Source: Tritrichomonas musculus
Lineage: Eukaryota > Parabasalia > Tritrichomonadida > Tritrichomonadidae
Assembly (NCBI GenBank): GCA_039105265.1
Contig: JAPFFF010000022.1
Span: 1,116,001 to 1,180,000 of the forward strand
Direction of reading: 5' to 3'
DNA length: 64,000 nt
Each line of letters starts with the position of its first letter. Within the stretch, counting starts at the first letter, position 1. The notes under the pieces are model-generated. The model did no database searches. It was not told where the DNA came from and worked only from the letters and a program-made list of their open reading frames with translations. Positions 9,279 through 17,652 of the stretch are shown here, piece by piece. The translations under genes and the position numbers were made by a program.

Positions 9279-9346
9279 ATTATAAACATCTAAGTATTCA
9301 TCCTGAATTTACCCAAAAATAAACTCCTATATGGGCCATACTGTGG

Positions 9347-9679
9347 TCAATAGATTAGCAAGCACGATAGCACGAATGCATCGGGTTTTATCTCATTACC
9401 ATACAGGTCTGTGAACCATATTTTGAAATCCCGCTTGGCCCTATTGAGCATCTCATATTTGCGATACTTGGTTTGCCGTCTGTTGGCTAGCATTATGAAG
9501 TGGTCACAGTATGGGTCAAATTCAACAATATCCGAGTGTACCATCAAATCACCGATGATGGTCTTATTCAGGATAGCTCCCACACACTGCACTACGATGT
9601 ACTTCTTATTGCGACTATATATGAAGTCCTCAGGTAGCTTAAACTCGGTGGTCTGTGTATGGAAATAGCGCTTTGGCAT
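9347..9679 (-). CDS. conserved 110-residue Maverick protein, unknown
   Basis: It starts four bases after the integrase stop (TAATAA then ATG), so it is probably co-transcribed with the integrase. The protein starts MPKRYFHTQTTEFKLPEDFI and ends with IWFTDLYGNEIKPDAFVLSC, a beta-rich pattern. The Mav-4 copy differs at two residues (Cys/Tyr and Ala/Thr). No family is recognised. Confidence 0.65.
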   Translation of the reverse strand: MPKRYFHTQTTEFKLPEDFIYSRNKKYIVVQCVGAILNKTIIGDLMVHSDIVEFDPYCDHFIMLANRRQTKYRKYEMLNRAKRDFKIWFTDLYGNEIKPDAFVLSCLLIY

Positions 9680-9682
9680 TTA

Positions 9683-10900
9683 TTATATAGCAAAGTACTG
9701 CTTATAGTCTTCGCCTAGTGATGCATAATTGGGTGCCACGAATCGGGTATACATAATGGGGACAGTTACGGTAGCTCGCTCATCATCAGACTTAGGTGTT
9801 CGACCAGTTTTGGTTTTGGTATACGGTACATATTGATTATTATCATCATTCAACTGGAATCTATAATATGGCTTCAGCAGTTTACATTCGACGTTCCCAT
9901 TATGGTATCTTATGAATTCGGCAATCTCATTGAACACACGCCTCTGCTTCTCATGCTTCTTCTCAGTTTTGGATGTATCGTAATGGACCAATATGATATT
10001 CCCCTTGCGATAGCTCAGTAGTCCACCCATTTGCATATTATTTTTGACTCGACGTAGCCTCCTTTGGCAATCCCTGATGTATCTCCACTCCAAATCTGGG
10101 TTGTGCTGCATTTGATTGGGTGTGTAGTATATCCACTTGGGTTCCCTTGCTAGATACGGGTCATATTGGATTACATCATCTCGGTAATTGGGATTGGGCA
10201 TTCGTAGAGACCGATGTGGTGTGTTGTTATAGAAGTGTACCATCTGTTGCATCAGGTATGGGTCTCCAATCCGACGATTATCTAAACCGAATGCATTACG
10301 GAGTGTCCTGATGGTTGCATCAACGATTTTGTGAGCGTTGTTGTGTTTGGATTTATCGACAATCACTGCATTACGGTCAATCAACACATTTTTGGTACCT
10401 CTATATTTATTTCTGGATGGATTGTAGCGGCCAAGTATATCAAGCACTTTGAGTAGGTTATTCTCACCATCGCATTTGATGGTATTGAATTTGAAGTCAT
10501 CATATTTCTCAAGAATGATTTTGGTGTATGCAGTCTTGATGGTATCAGCTAGTCTGTTCTTAAGCGGTTCCACAATTAGATACCGTGTGTTGACATTCAC
10601 CATGATGAGGTAAATGGTTTCATGGACTACCACGGACTGGATTTCATCATCAGCCCTTGTGGTGTACTTCACAAACATCAAATCGACTTCCCAGCATCCG
10701 GGTTCCAATGAGAAATCCGGTTTTGAATAGGGACTGCATGATTTCAATTTGAAGTCCTTCACGAATGGCTCATGATGAGTTTCTGGGTTGATGATGAACT
10801 GCGATGGGTCCAGTTTTGATATCTTGGATTTGAATGGGTACTTGAGCAGCGAATTGTACTCATTGTCGAATATCTTGAACGATTTCCTGTTGTCAGTCAT
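9683..10900 (-). CDS. rve-family Maverick integrase (Mav-3 copy)
   Basis: 405 residues, unbroken. An N-terminal region without a clear HHCC zinc finger leads to the core. The first catalytic Asp is D73 (CWEVDLMFVK) and the second D144 (IKCDGENN). The third acidic residue is D194 (HKIVDATIRTLRN), 50 residues later, where most DDE integrases have Glu. NTRYLIVEPL and HFYNNTPHRSL are typical of the fold, and a basic C-terminal SH3/chromo-like domain follows. An ATTTTTG box lies just upstream. It would insert element DNA into the host genome. Confidence 0.85.
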   Translation of the reverse strand: MTDNRKSFKIFDNEYNSLLKYPFKSKISKLDPSQFIINPETHHEPFVKDFKLKSCSPYSKPDFSLEPGCWEVDLMFVKYTTRADDEIQSVVVHETIYLIMVNVNTRYLIVEPLKNRLADTIKTAYTKIILEKYDDFKFNTIKCDGENNLLKVLDILGRYNPSRNKYRGTKNVLIDRNAVIVDKSKHNNAHKIVDATIRTLRNAFGLDNRRIGDPYLMQQMVHFYNNTPHRSLRMPNPNYRDDVIQYDPYLAREPKWIYYTPNQMQHNPDLEWRYIRDCQRRLRRVKNNMQMGGLLSYRKGNIILVHYDTSKTEKKHEKQRRVFNEIAEFIRYHNGNVECKLLKPYYRFQLNDDNNQYVPYTKTKTGRTPKSDDERATVTVPIMYTRFVAPNYASLGEDYKQYFAI

Positions 10901-11053
10901 TTAATGTGCAAAAATAGTGGTCTCAATCGGGACAGCAAAATTGCTGTTCCAGGGAATTAGTGGTTATCTCCATGAAATCTGGGTCTGCGGGAATCTCCTT
11001 TGGAGCTTAGAGCTTGCGCATAAATCCCGTCGACCCAATATTTAGTGGTTATC
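10901..11053 (-). other. structured intergenic segment with hairpins and a 12-base direct repeat
   Basis: Between the coiled-coil gene and the integrase. It contains a strong hairpin GGGACAGCAAAATTGCTGTT-CC and a 13-base imperfect stem TGGGTC..CGGGA. Two copies of TTAGTGGTTATC, at 10957 and 11042, lie 85 bases apart; one is the end of the coiled-coil gene. The same structure is in Mav-4 at 21635-21780. It could be a structured RNA, a terminator, or a small hairpin insertion. Confidence 0.5.
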
Positions 11054-11275
11054 GCTTGATAATTCAGCGAGCTCATTCTCGAGTTTGGCGACCTTCTCCT
11101 TCAGACTATTGATATCCTCAATCAGTGATTCACGAACGGCTAGTCCATTGCTACCCAGCATACCCCCTTTGATGTTATTGAGGTGGCCCTTATACATATA
11201 GCACTTCTCCTTGAGATCATGTTTGATGCGCTTAAGCTCTGGAATCTCCTTCTTGTATTCACCCAATTCAGTCAT
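11042..11275 (-). CDS. small coiled-coil protein
   Basis: 77 residues, nearly all heptad-like: ELGEYKKEIPELKRIKHDLK and then LIEDINSLKEKVAKLENELA. Identical in Mav-4. It is transcribed divergently from the gene at 11310 across 34 bases. Probably oligomeric; function unknown. Confidence 0.65.
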   Translation of the reverse strand: MTELGEYKKEIPELKRIKHDLKEKCYMYKGHLNNIKGGMLGSNGLAVRESLIEDINSLKEKVAKLENELAELSSDNH

Positions 11276-11309
11276 TTAGATATGAAAAAAAGTGTTTTTT
11301 CAGGATTAA

Positions 11310-11537
11310 ATGTCATATGAGGAACGCCGTGTATTAAGAGATTCAAATGGGCTTACGTATTTCAATCACCTGGAACGTCACATGCGAAATAGGCGAACTA
11401 TGAGTTGTACCAAACCCACAGTCCCAAAATATGAGGATAAGGGGTGTGTTGTGCATGACCCAATCATTAAGTCAACATCATCAACTCTACACCACTCACT
11501 CAATCACCAGGTAATCCCAAATAATTCTAAGATCTAA
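11310..11537 (+). CDS. small basic protein, unknown
   Basis: 75 residues, basic N-terminal half (SYEERRVLRDSNGLTYFNHL, HMRNRRTMSC), Ser/Thr/His-rich C-terminus. It shares a 34-base divergent promoter region with 11275 and overlaps the 3' end of the opposing gene by four bases. Identical frame in Mav-4. No family recognised. Confidence 0.5.
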   Translation: MSYEERRVLRDSNGLTYFNHLERHMRNRRTMSCTKPTVPKYEDKGCVVHDPIIKSTSSTLHHSLNHQVIPNNSKI

Positions 11538-11968
11538 TGCCTCAGGAGACTGTTCACTGCATCAGTACACTCATTCACAGTACTGGTGAGCTGATTTATT
11601 TTTGTGGTGATCACGCCGATGGTGTTCTCCAGAGTGGTAATCCGCTTGGTGTATTCATCTACAGTTGACTGCAATGCATTGATGTCAGCACGAATGCTTG
11701 CAAATTGGATCTCCACCAGGTTGTCACTATCGGCTTGCTTGGTGATCTTCTTGAGAAACACATTACTGGAGCCATCCTTGCCAGTGCGTTTGGTAATCCT
11801 GTACTCGCATTCGGGGGTGATTATTTTGTAGGTTTTATTGAGGTAATTGGTGGTCTTCTCATTGAACATGTCCTTGTACTTCTGGTAGAACAGGTCGAAC
11901 TCCTCTACTGAGTTGAACGTGCGTTGCTCCATCTTGTTATCATTAATAACCCTGATATCCGTATTCAT
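11534..11968 (-). CDS. coiled-coil virion-type protein, unknown
   Basis: The chosen start at 11968 (NTDIRVINDNKMEQ) lies just downstream of an ATTTTTG box (ATATTTTTGTCCGTTTTGAA then ATG), although the frame is open further upstream. 144 residues: a globular N-terminal half (FDLFYQKYKDMFNEKTTNYL, PECEYRITKRTGKDG) and a C-terminal coiled coil (INALQSTVDEYTKRITTLEN, INQLTSTVNECTDAV). Possibly a short fibre or scaffold protein. Confidence 0.6.
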   Translation of the reverse strand: MNTDIRVINDNKMEQRTFNSVEEFDLFYQKYKDMFNEKTTNYLNKTYKIITPECEYRITKRTGKDGSSNVFLKKITKQADSDNLVEIQFASIRADINALQSTVDEYTKRITTLENTIGVITTKINQLTSTVNECTDAVNSLLRH

Positions 11969-12018
11969 TTCAAAACGGACAAAAATATATTCATATGTAT
12001 GTGGATATTCTATGATGA

Positions 12019-12270
12019 TCAAACCTTGTCCAGTATGGATTTGCCTATATCATTAGCTTTGCTTACGTAATTGAGTCCAGTGCTGATGGTGTCTACAACT
12101 GGTCCAACACCTGGTATGAAGTCAGCAATTGGCTTGATCCTATTGATGATCCCCTTTCCAATATCAACTGCCCTTGGGATGTTGCGGATGACAGTTTGAG
12201 CTGCATTCTTGAGCTTACTACCGACGTTCTTGAAAGCGTTCTTAATCTTCTTGAAGATGCCAATACCCAT
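12019..12270 (-). CDS. amphipathic small minor structural-type protein
   Basis: 83 residues from the ATG at 12270, which follows an ATTTTTG box at 12281-12287 (ATTTTTGTATATACCAAATG). The N-terminus GIGIFKKIKNAFKNVGSKLK is an amphipathic helix; a second part has IPGVGPVVDTISTGLNYV. It resembles the 4428 protein in style. It diverges from the capsid gene at 12318 with overlapping promoter sequence, consistent with a virion component that may disturb membranes. Confidence 0.65.
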   Translation of the reverse strand: MGIGIFKKIKNAFKNVGSKLKNAAQTVIRNIPRAVDIGKGIINRIKPIADFIPGVGPVVDTISTGLNYVSKANDIGKSILDKV

Positions 12271-12317
12271 TTGGTATATACAAAAATGTGATTTCAAGCT
12301 TTTTTCCAAGATACAAA

Positions 12318-14402
12318 ATGAGATACAGGAACGAAAGAGCTCACAATTTGAAATACGAGGTTGGGAATGTCAATGACACATTCCAGAAGATGAGAAATAT
12401 CATCAATGTGAATGATGGTACCAGAAGCTTCTCATTTAGAACTGTCGATTGCCATGACCAGCCAGCCCCATTTCACCAAGGCCAGTACTCACAGATTTCA
12501 TTAACACACCCCGACCACTTCATTAGCGATATCGACAAAGGCTTCCTCACATTCCACATCAAACTCGATTTGCAATTGAACACCGATTTGGCCAAATTGC
12601 AAGAGATCAATGATCCAAATAACTTCTATAAACTGTTCGTTGGATTTAAGTCCTCGAACCAATTATTCGACAGGCTCGAGATTCTCCATAACAATGTCAA
12701 TGTCGGATATCAGCAAAATTAATGCATTCGCGAGGGCTTCCTATACTCGGTTTTGAAACCTGAGACTGAGAAGATGCGCCGCAGATTCGTTCACAGCTTA
12801 TGGGAGAACATCAGCAATTACAGTCAAACTCATGCTGGTTCATACGTTAATCTCAATAGCTTCAAGGATGGTGGTAAGACCACAACTGAATTCGACTTGA
12901 ATGTACCATTTGATGACTTGCTTGCATTACAGGCATTTGACTTATTCCCTAATGGAATCATTGGTGATTTATCCATTAGATTCCAAGTCAGTCCAGCAGG
13001 TCTTGTTTGGTCTGCCATTGACCCATACACGGTTGCTGAAGCCAAGGCATTCCTAGAAGATAATGATACCGTATCCCCAGAGGAACTCGATAAACTCAAA
13101 CAAATCAAAGCACATGGACATCTCAAACACCAATTCACTCAAATCGGTAATGAGGCTATCATCCCAGGACCTGGAACACCATCACCATCTCCTTCACCAA
13201 CTCCAGGACCTTCACCAACTCCAGGACCTTCACCATCTCCTGAAGAAGAAGATAAGCCAGATCCATCACCAAGTCCAAGTCCAAGTCCAACTCCAGCTCC
13301 AATCAAATATAAGCTTAGATACAGAATTGGTGAACAATATAATTTCCAAAGTGATGGTTCATATACTTATGATGATATCGCACAGGATCTTGTCATGTAT
13401 TTCAGCTATACAGCAGATGAGTTTGCTAAATTGGACCTCAAGCCAACTGCCACTGATGAAGAAATATGTTTAGCCAATCCTGATTACACCAAACCAGCTT
13501 TGCAACACAATGATGGTAAGTACTATGTATGGCAAATCGAGAAGACCGTTGCTAAATCTGCTAACCACATCATGAGTGAATATCATGGTGCAAGAAAGCA
13601 AATCTTGAGTGAAACATATTCATCACAACCAGCAACACTCACTGTTAACCGAATGACTATCACTCTCTGTAAGTCCAACATGCAAGGCTATGGTGTTTGT
13701 GAAGCCACTCGTGCAAGCATTGAATCCATATTACGTGAAGGCCTAGTAATCCCATCTCAAAAGGTCGATTATCATGCATTCCCAATTGCAGCTGCCGCTA
13801 ACGGAATCAAGTCTACATTGAATATCCCATTAATCAATGTCACAAGCATGTCATTGTTGTTCCCCAAGCATCACAATGATTTGACTGTATTTGAGAATCC
13901 GGTTTACCAAAACTGCTTTTTGAATATCGGTGGTAAGAACTTCCCAGATGAGAATGTCAGTACCATTGGTGCCAGATTCTTCGAAAGCCAATTAACAGCT
14001 GGAGACCTCGATGGTATCACACTCCAATGTTCAAAGGAATTCGAAGATAGCTTCACCATGCCCAAGAACGATGAAAATGGTGTCCGATATCGAAATACAT
14101 TGAGTGATGCCACATCATTTGTATTCAATGTCCAAACTGAACGTGCATCTGCTGGATACTGTTATGATGGCTTAGATGGTGGCAAAGGCAATATCCAAAT
14201 TCAAGTCAATGGTCAACCAATATTCACTGGTGATAATGATACATATTACAAGATTATCGAACCAAGTGGAGCCATTGTTAGACCACCACCTGTCCAACTC
14301 TGTTTATGCAGAGACACCTACTTCAAGCTCTCACTCGATGGCCTTGAATATATCGATGATGAATCACCAGCTGGCTCACAAGTTGATCCAGAAATGGTAT
14401 AA
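12318..14402 (+). pseudogene. major capsid-like protein with an in-frame TAA (Mav-3 copy)
   Basis: One frame from ATG 12318 to 14402 is broken only by TAA at 12720-12722 (after VGYQQN). The frame continues with CIREGFLYSVLKPETEKM, so the protein would be about 694 codons. The early part has the order typical of Polinton double-jelly-roll capsids: FHQGQYSQISL, HPDHFISDIDKGFLTFHIKL, FDRLEILHNN, then FVHSLWENISNYSQTHAGSY and LLALQAFDLFPNGIIGDLSI. A Pro/Ser/Thr low-complexity insert (PSPSPTPGPSPTPG) lies at about 13165-13300. The identical TAA is present in Mav-4. Capsid assignment rests on size, position and pattern, not on a search. Confidence 0.75.
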
Positions 14403-14427
14403 GAAATATAGCATTAGTGGTAAAAAT

Positions 14428-14434
14428 ATTTTTG
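14428..14434 (+). promoter_or_regulatory. ATTTTTG box before the 14445 start
   Basis: ATATTTTTGC followed ten bases later by ATG 14445. The same box sits 5-11 bases before the starts at 15215, 20418, 21788, 32834 and 33403. Confidence 0.5.
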
Positions 14435-14444
14435 CACTTTGGAA

Positions 14445-15035
14445 ATGTCTCTCCATAAGGCTAGAATTCTATCAAGTGAGAATGATGCGAGTGTTAAGCA
14501 GGAACAGAATGTGAATATTAAGATCGCCGCGAATAGACCTCCACCAGTTCAACCGGTATCATACCCTCAAGTCCCACAGATGCAACCCCAAATGGGTTAT
14601 ACTCAAAATGGAACACAGGATGCAAATTTTACTACACCCTCGACAACTGGTCCATATCCATCAGTTGCTCCAATAAACAGTCCACCCATCGATAGTTCAT
14701 TAGAACCCGACACTGACGACTTGGGTACCAAAAATAAATTCCTCGAGATATTGCTGAATATCTATGAGACCAATCCACTGAGGATGAACAACTATCTAGT
14801 GTGTCATAGCAACACGCTGATGGAGCTCATTAAGATACTCACTAAGGCTGACAAGGTTGAGTTGGTCATCAATGAGGACAGTGGGTGCACTGGTTGTGTT
14901 TCAAACTTGAAGTACATGAAAATTGATAAGATATTGGTGTCCAAAAATGGGGTATCCAATGAGTTGAAATATGGATATAACCATGTATGGACCGAGCTCA
15001 TAAGGCATTCGATATCACTCAAAATTTGTATTTAA
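14445..15035 (+). CDS. proline-rich-family Maverick protein (Mav-3 copy)
   Basis: The start is set at ATG 14445 (SLHKARILSSENDASVKQEQ) because it matches the homolog at 4708 and follows an ATTTTTG box; the frame is open six bases further up without an ATG. 196 residues: a Pro/Gln-rich middle (PPPVQPVSYPQVPQMQPQMG), then the conserved C-terminal domain with NPLRMNNYLVCHSNTLMELI, DSGCTGC and ISLKICI. Identical in Mav-4. Unknown function; part of the virion-module block. Confidence 0.75.
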   Translation: MSLHKARILSSENDASVKQEQNVNIKIAANRPPPVQPVSYPQVPQMQPQMGYTQNGTQDANFTTPSTTGPYPSVAPINSPPIDSSLEPDTDDLGTKNKFLEILLNIYETNPLRMNNYLVCHSNTLMELIKILTKADKVELVINEDSGCTGCVSNLKYMKIDKILVSKNGVSNELKYGYNHVWTELIRHSISLKICI

Positions 15036-15045
15036 ATTTGCATAA

Positions 15046-15195
15046 ATGTCCAATGCAAGTGAAATCATTATGAATATATTATTGGGATTGATATTGGTGA
15101 CCAATGTAGTTGAACTGCTATTACTGGTATCGCTTACAGCTGAAGATGAACCACCTGAGTTGACCGATGAGCTAAGGCGCACATTATATGCGTAA
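15046..15195 (+). CDS. tiny single-span membrane protein, DEPPEL family (Mav-3 copy)
   Basis: 49 residues: a short N-terminus, a hydrophobic helix (MNILLGLILVTNVVELLLLV) and the tail DEPPELTDELRRTLYA. Same family and same neighbours as 254-385 in Mav-1. It starts 10 bases after the preceding stop and ends 19 bases before the ATPase start. Confidence 0.75.
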   Translation: MSNASEIIMNILLGLILVTNVVELLLLVSLTAEDEPPELTDELRRTLYA

Positions 15196-15202
15196 GAGCT
15201 TT

Positions 15203-15209
15203 ATTTTTG
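15203..15209 (+). promoter_or_regulatory. ATTTTTG box before the ATPase
   Basis: TTATTTTTGATTAAATG: the box ends five bases before the ATPase start at 15215. The mirror copy precedes the Mav-4 ATPase at 17473. Confidence 0.5.
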
Positions 15210-15214
15210 ATTAA

Positions 15215-15646
15215 ATGTTATATTACAAGCGCCTACAACCAACCCTTTTCGACTATACATCTATTGAATTATCAGACAGTTCCAGTGAAGATCCAATTGA
15301 TTTTGATACATTCGATATGTACCAGAAGCAGCAACCGGTTTCCAAGAGGTTTGATGTGGATAAGGCTATGAGTGAGGCCTATTCCAAGAATAGGGATAAA
15401 ATCACGAATGCATCCATAAGGCCAATCGCTAATGGGATCTATGCGTGGTACAATACTTTGAATATACTGGTAGCATCACAAGGCAAAGGCAAGAGCCATA
15501 CAGTAATTCGCGATATCATTCAAATGAGTAGACTCAATAACGGTAACTTCCATATGATTGTGTATGTGAGCAAGAATGGTATTATAAATGATTCCACATT
15601 TGAATCTCAACGTGAGCTTATCAACTTGCCCATTGAGGTCGTCGCT
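15215..15646 (+). pseudogene. packaging ATPase, cut by insertion of Mav-4
   Basis: The first 144 codons are identical to the Mav-4 copy, including Walker A ASQGKGKS. After GTCGCT at 15641-15646 the sequence changes to the terminus of Mav-4 (AGTAGTGATAG), and 13 codons of that terminus are read before a stop. The Walker B part is lost. The break position fixes the insertion point of Mav-4 exactly; GTCGCT is the candidate target duplication. Confidence 0.85.
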
Positions 15647-16070
15647 AGTAGTGATAGTGTATCAATAATCCAGGTCAGATAGAATCCACCTAAAAACGCC
15701 TTTAAATGGCCCATATTTGGGCCCCATAAATTCCAAAAATGGCCTATATTTGGGTCAATATTCAAAATCCACATATGGGACCCATACTGCATACAATACG
15801 GAGTTCATCCCCCAAAACGCCTATAAGACGCCCATATTTGGGCCCATACAAATTCCAAAAATAACCCATATATGGCCCACCTATAGCCCACTTATGGACC
15901 ACTTATGGGAGCAAGCTGATGGAACAACGGAACTTCGTTCCTTAGGCATTTCATGCCGAAGCTGATGGAACAGACCATGACAGACAAAAATATCCCATAT
16001 TTGGGGGACTCAGATGATTTTGGGAAAACCTATTTTTATATTTGAATATTGATTTTTTATCGCATCCCAA
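15647..16070 (+). repeat. terminal region of Mav-4
   Basis: The outer 42 bases match the Mav-3 end, followed by repeated CCCATATTTGGGCCC and ACCCATATATGGCCCAC blocks shared with 5722-6104. Two small perfect hairpins, GGAAC-TTC-GTTCC and GGCAT-TTC-ATGCC, lie side by side at about 15928-15957. A TTTTTATC box at 16054-16061 ends the region nine bases before the next start codon. Confidence 0.75.
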
Positions 16071-16550
16071 ATGGAAGCCACTCCAAGCTACTCCAATGTC
16101 TACGAATACATCAACACACTAGTAGCCCTATTGCCAAAGCCTGATGAATTTGCACAATGCAATTTCGCGATATTATGTGACAAGTTCCCATTCAATTTGA
16201 AGAACTCATTGTACCTCGCGAAGGTCCTATATGTATCACTCCAGAATGATACTGAAACAATTAGATTCTACCCTGATAAGCTCAAGGAGATGAACCTCGA
16301 ATTTGTCAAATTGACATCCAATAGTAGACGCAAATTGAGTGTCAACATGCAGGAGTTCTTCGTAAATGGGAATACCGAAAAGCACGAATACAAGGAATGC
16401 CCGTATTACAACTACTCGATTGAGAGAACCAATATAAATACCAAGGATCTCATCGCCAAATTACGTGAAAAATACAATATTGCAGAACCTGATGTATTCA
16501 TCGGCAAGCATCAGGATTTGGTATTGGATGCTGACCCAGATTTTGCCTAA
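16071..16550 (+). CDS. conserved terminal Maverick protein (YEYIN family)
   Basis: 159 residues, homolog of 1328-1786: VYEYINTLVALL, LAKVLYVSLQND, TIRFYPDKLKEM, FFVNGNTEK, YYNYSIERTN, LREKYN. A TTTTTATC box ends nine bases before the ATG. It points into the element and overlaps the opposing ATPase 3' end by four bases. Unknown function; no catalytic pattern is evident. Confidence 0.75.
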   Translation: MEATPSYSNVYEYINTLVALLPKPDEFAQCNFAILCDKFPFNLKNSLYLAKVLYVSLQNDTETIRFYPDKLKEMNLEFVKLTSNSRRKLSVNMQEFFVNGNTEKHEYKECPYYNYSIERTNINTKDLIAKLREKYNIAEPDVFIGKHQDLVLDADPDFA

Positions 16551-17473
16551 ACCTTTGAATACACCACTTGCATATCATGTTCAACCGTGTTCACCAATAT
16601 GAAATCATGTCCAGATAAGGTCCTATATTTTTGCCACAACTCCTCGAACTCACAAGGTATGCTCACCTGCTGATATATGAAATTGAGTTACTGCCGTGAG
16701 AACCCATTGAATATGAAGAATGATGTGCAGTTATTTTTGTAATCGGTTGGAACACCCTTGAAGAACTGGATATTGATGTACACGATTGAGTTCTTATGAC
16801 GCAACTGGGTGATATAGTTTGTGAAGTATGCTGATTTCAACAGCTTGCTCTTAATGAAGTCCTCACACAGGATTATGGTGTTGAGTGGTACATTGGGTTT
16901 CCCGAGTTTGCTGATATGGAGGAACTCAAACATCTGTTGCAGCTTGGAATCATCTACTACACTCTTCCCAACTGAGCTATATTTGTTATACAACTCCTTC
17001 CATAGATCGAGCTCCTTCAAATACCGTTCAGCATTACTATCAGCGACGACCTCAATAGGCAAGTTGATGAGCTCGCGTTGAGATTCAAATGTGGAATCAT
17101 TTATAATACCATTCTTGCTCACATACACAATCATATGGAAGTTACCGTTATTGAGTCTACTCATTTGAATGATATCGCGAATTACTGTATGGCTCTTGCC
17201 TTTGCCTTGTGATGCTACCAGTATATTCAAAGTATTGTACCACGCATAGATCCCATTAGCGATTGGCCTTATGGATGCATTCGTGATTTTATCCCTATTC
17301 TTGGAATAGGCCTCACTCATAGCCTTATCCACATCAAACCTCTTGGAAACCGGTTGCTGCTTCTGGTACATATCGAATGTATCAAAATCAATTGGATCTT
17401 CACTGGAACTGTCTGATAATTCAATAGATGTATAGTCGAAAAGGGTTGGTTGTAGGCGCTTGTAATATAACAT
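16547..17473 (-). pseudogene. packaging ATPase with an in-frame TAA near the 3' end (Mav-4 copy)
   Basis: The main frame runs from 17473 to TAA at 16688-16690 (261 codons, ending NGFSRQ). The same frame continues after the stop with LNFIYQQVSIPCEFEELWQK and GHDFILVNTVEH, matching the intact Mav-1 protein (FSRQKMGYIYQQ...), and ends at TAG 16547. The stop replaces a Lys codon. Walker A (ASQGKGKS) and the Walker B strand (NTIILCEDF) are intact; about 47 codons are cut off. Confidence 0.85.
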
Positions 17474-17492
17474 TTAATCAAAAATAAAGCTC

Positions 17493-17642
17493 TTACGCAT
17501 ATAATGTGCGCCTTAGCTCATCGGTCAACTCAGGTGGTTCATCTTCAGCTGTAAGCGATACCAGTAATAGCAGTTCAACTACATTGGTCACCAATATCAA
17601 TCCCAATAATATATTCATAATGATTTCACTTGCATTGGACAT
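17493..17642 (-). CDS. tiny single-span membrane protein, DEPPEL family (Mav-4 copy)
   Basis: The mirror copy of 15046-15195, 49 residues, same hydrophobic helix and DEPPELTDELRRTLYA tail. It lies between the proline-rich-family gene and the ATPase. Confidence 0.75.
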   Translation of the reverse strand: MSNASEIIMNILLGLILVTNVVELLLLVSLTAEDEPPELTDELRRTLYA

Positions 17643-17652
17643 TTATGCAAAT

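Larger units (their letters stand above)
5722..15646. mobile_element. Mav-3: Maverick, left end to the point cut by Mav-4
   Basis: It starts with the terminus AGTAGTGATAGTGTATCAAT at 5722 inside the fibre-like gene of Mav-2. It runs through a KilA-N-like 5' remnant, fibre-like and VNGY-type genes, an Arg/Ser-rich protein, the integrase, small structural-type genes, the capsid-like gene, the proline-rich family and the membrane protein, and stops within the ATPase gene. The polymerase is missing, probably through the deletion near 6190. The rest of the element would lie beyond Mav-4 and is not in this window. Confidence 0.8.
8688..15646 (+). repeat. left arm of the 6.96 kb inverted repeat
   Basis: Every position x here pairs with 32688 minus x in the right arm (for example 14445 with 18243, and 9679 with 23009), so there is no net insertion or deletion over about 6.96 kb. 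Predicted proteins are identical from about 9760 to 15646. Differences cluster between 8688 and about 9730. Confidence 0.9.

Noticed and set aside
12830-13473. Frames antisense to, or shifted from, the capsid-like gene, including a His/Gln-rich 136-codon frame at 13063
   Set aside because: They follow from the Pro/Ser repeat read in another frame; the capsid frame is homologous between copies and covers the region.
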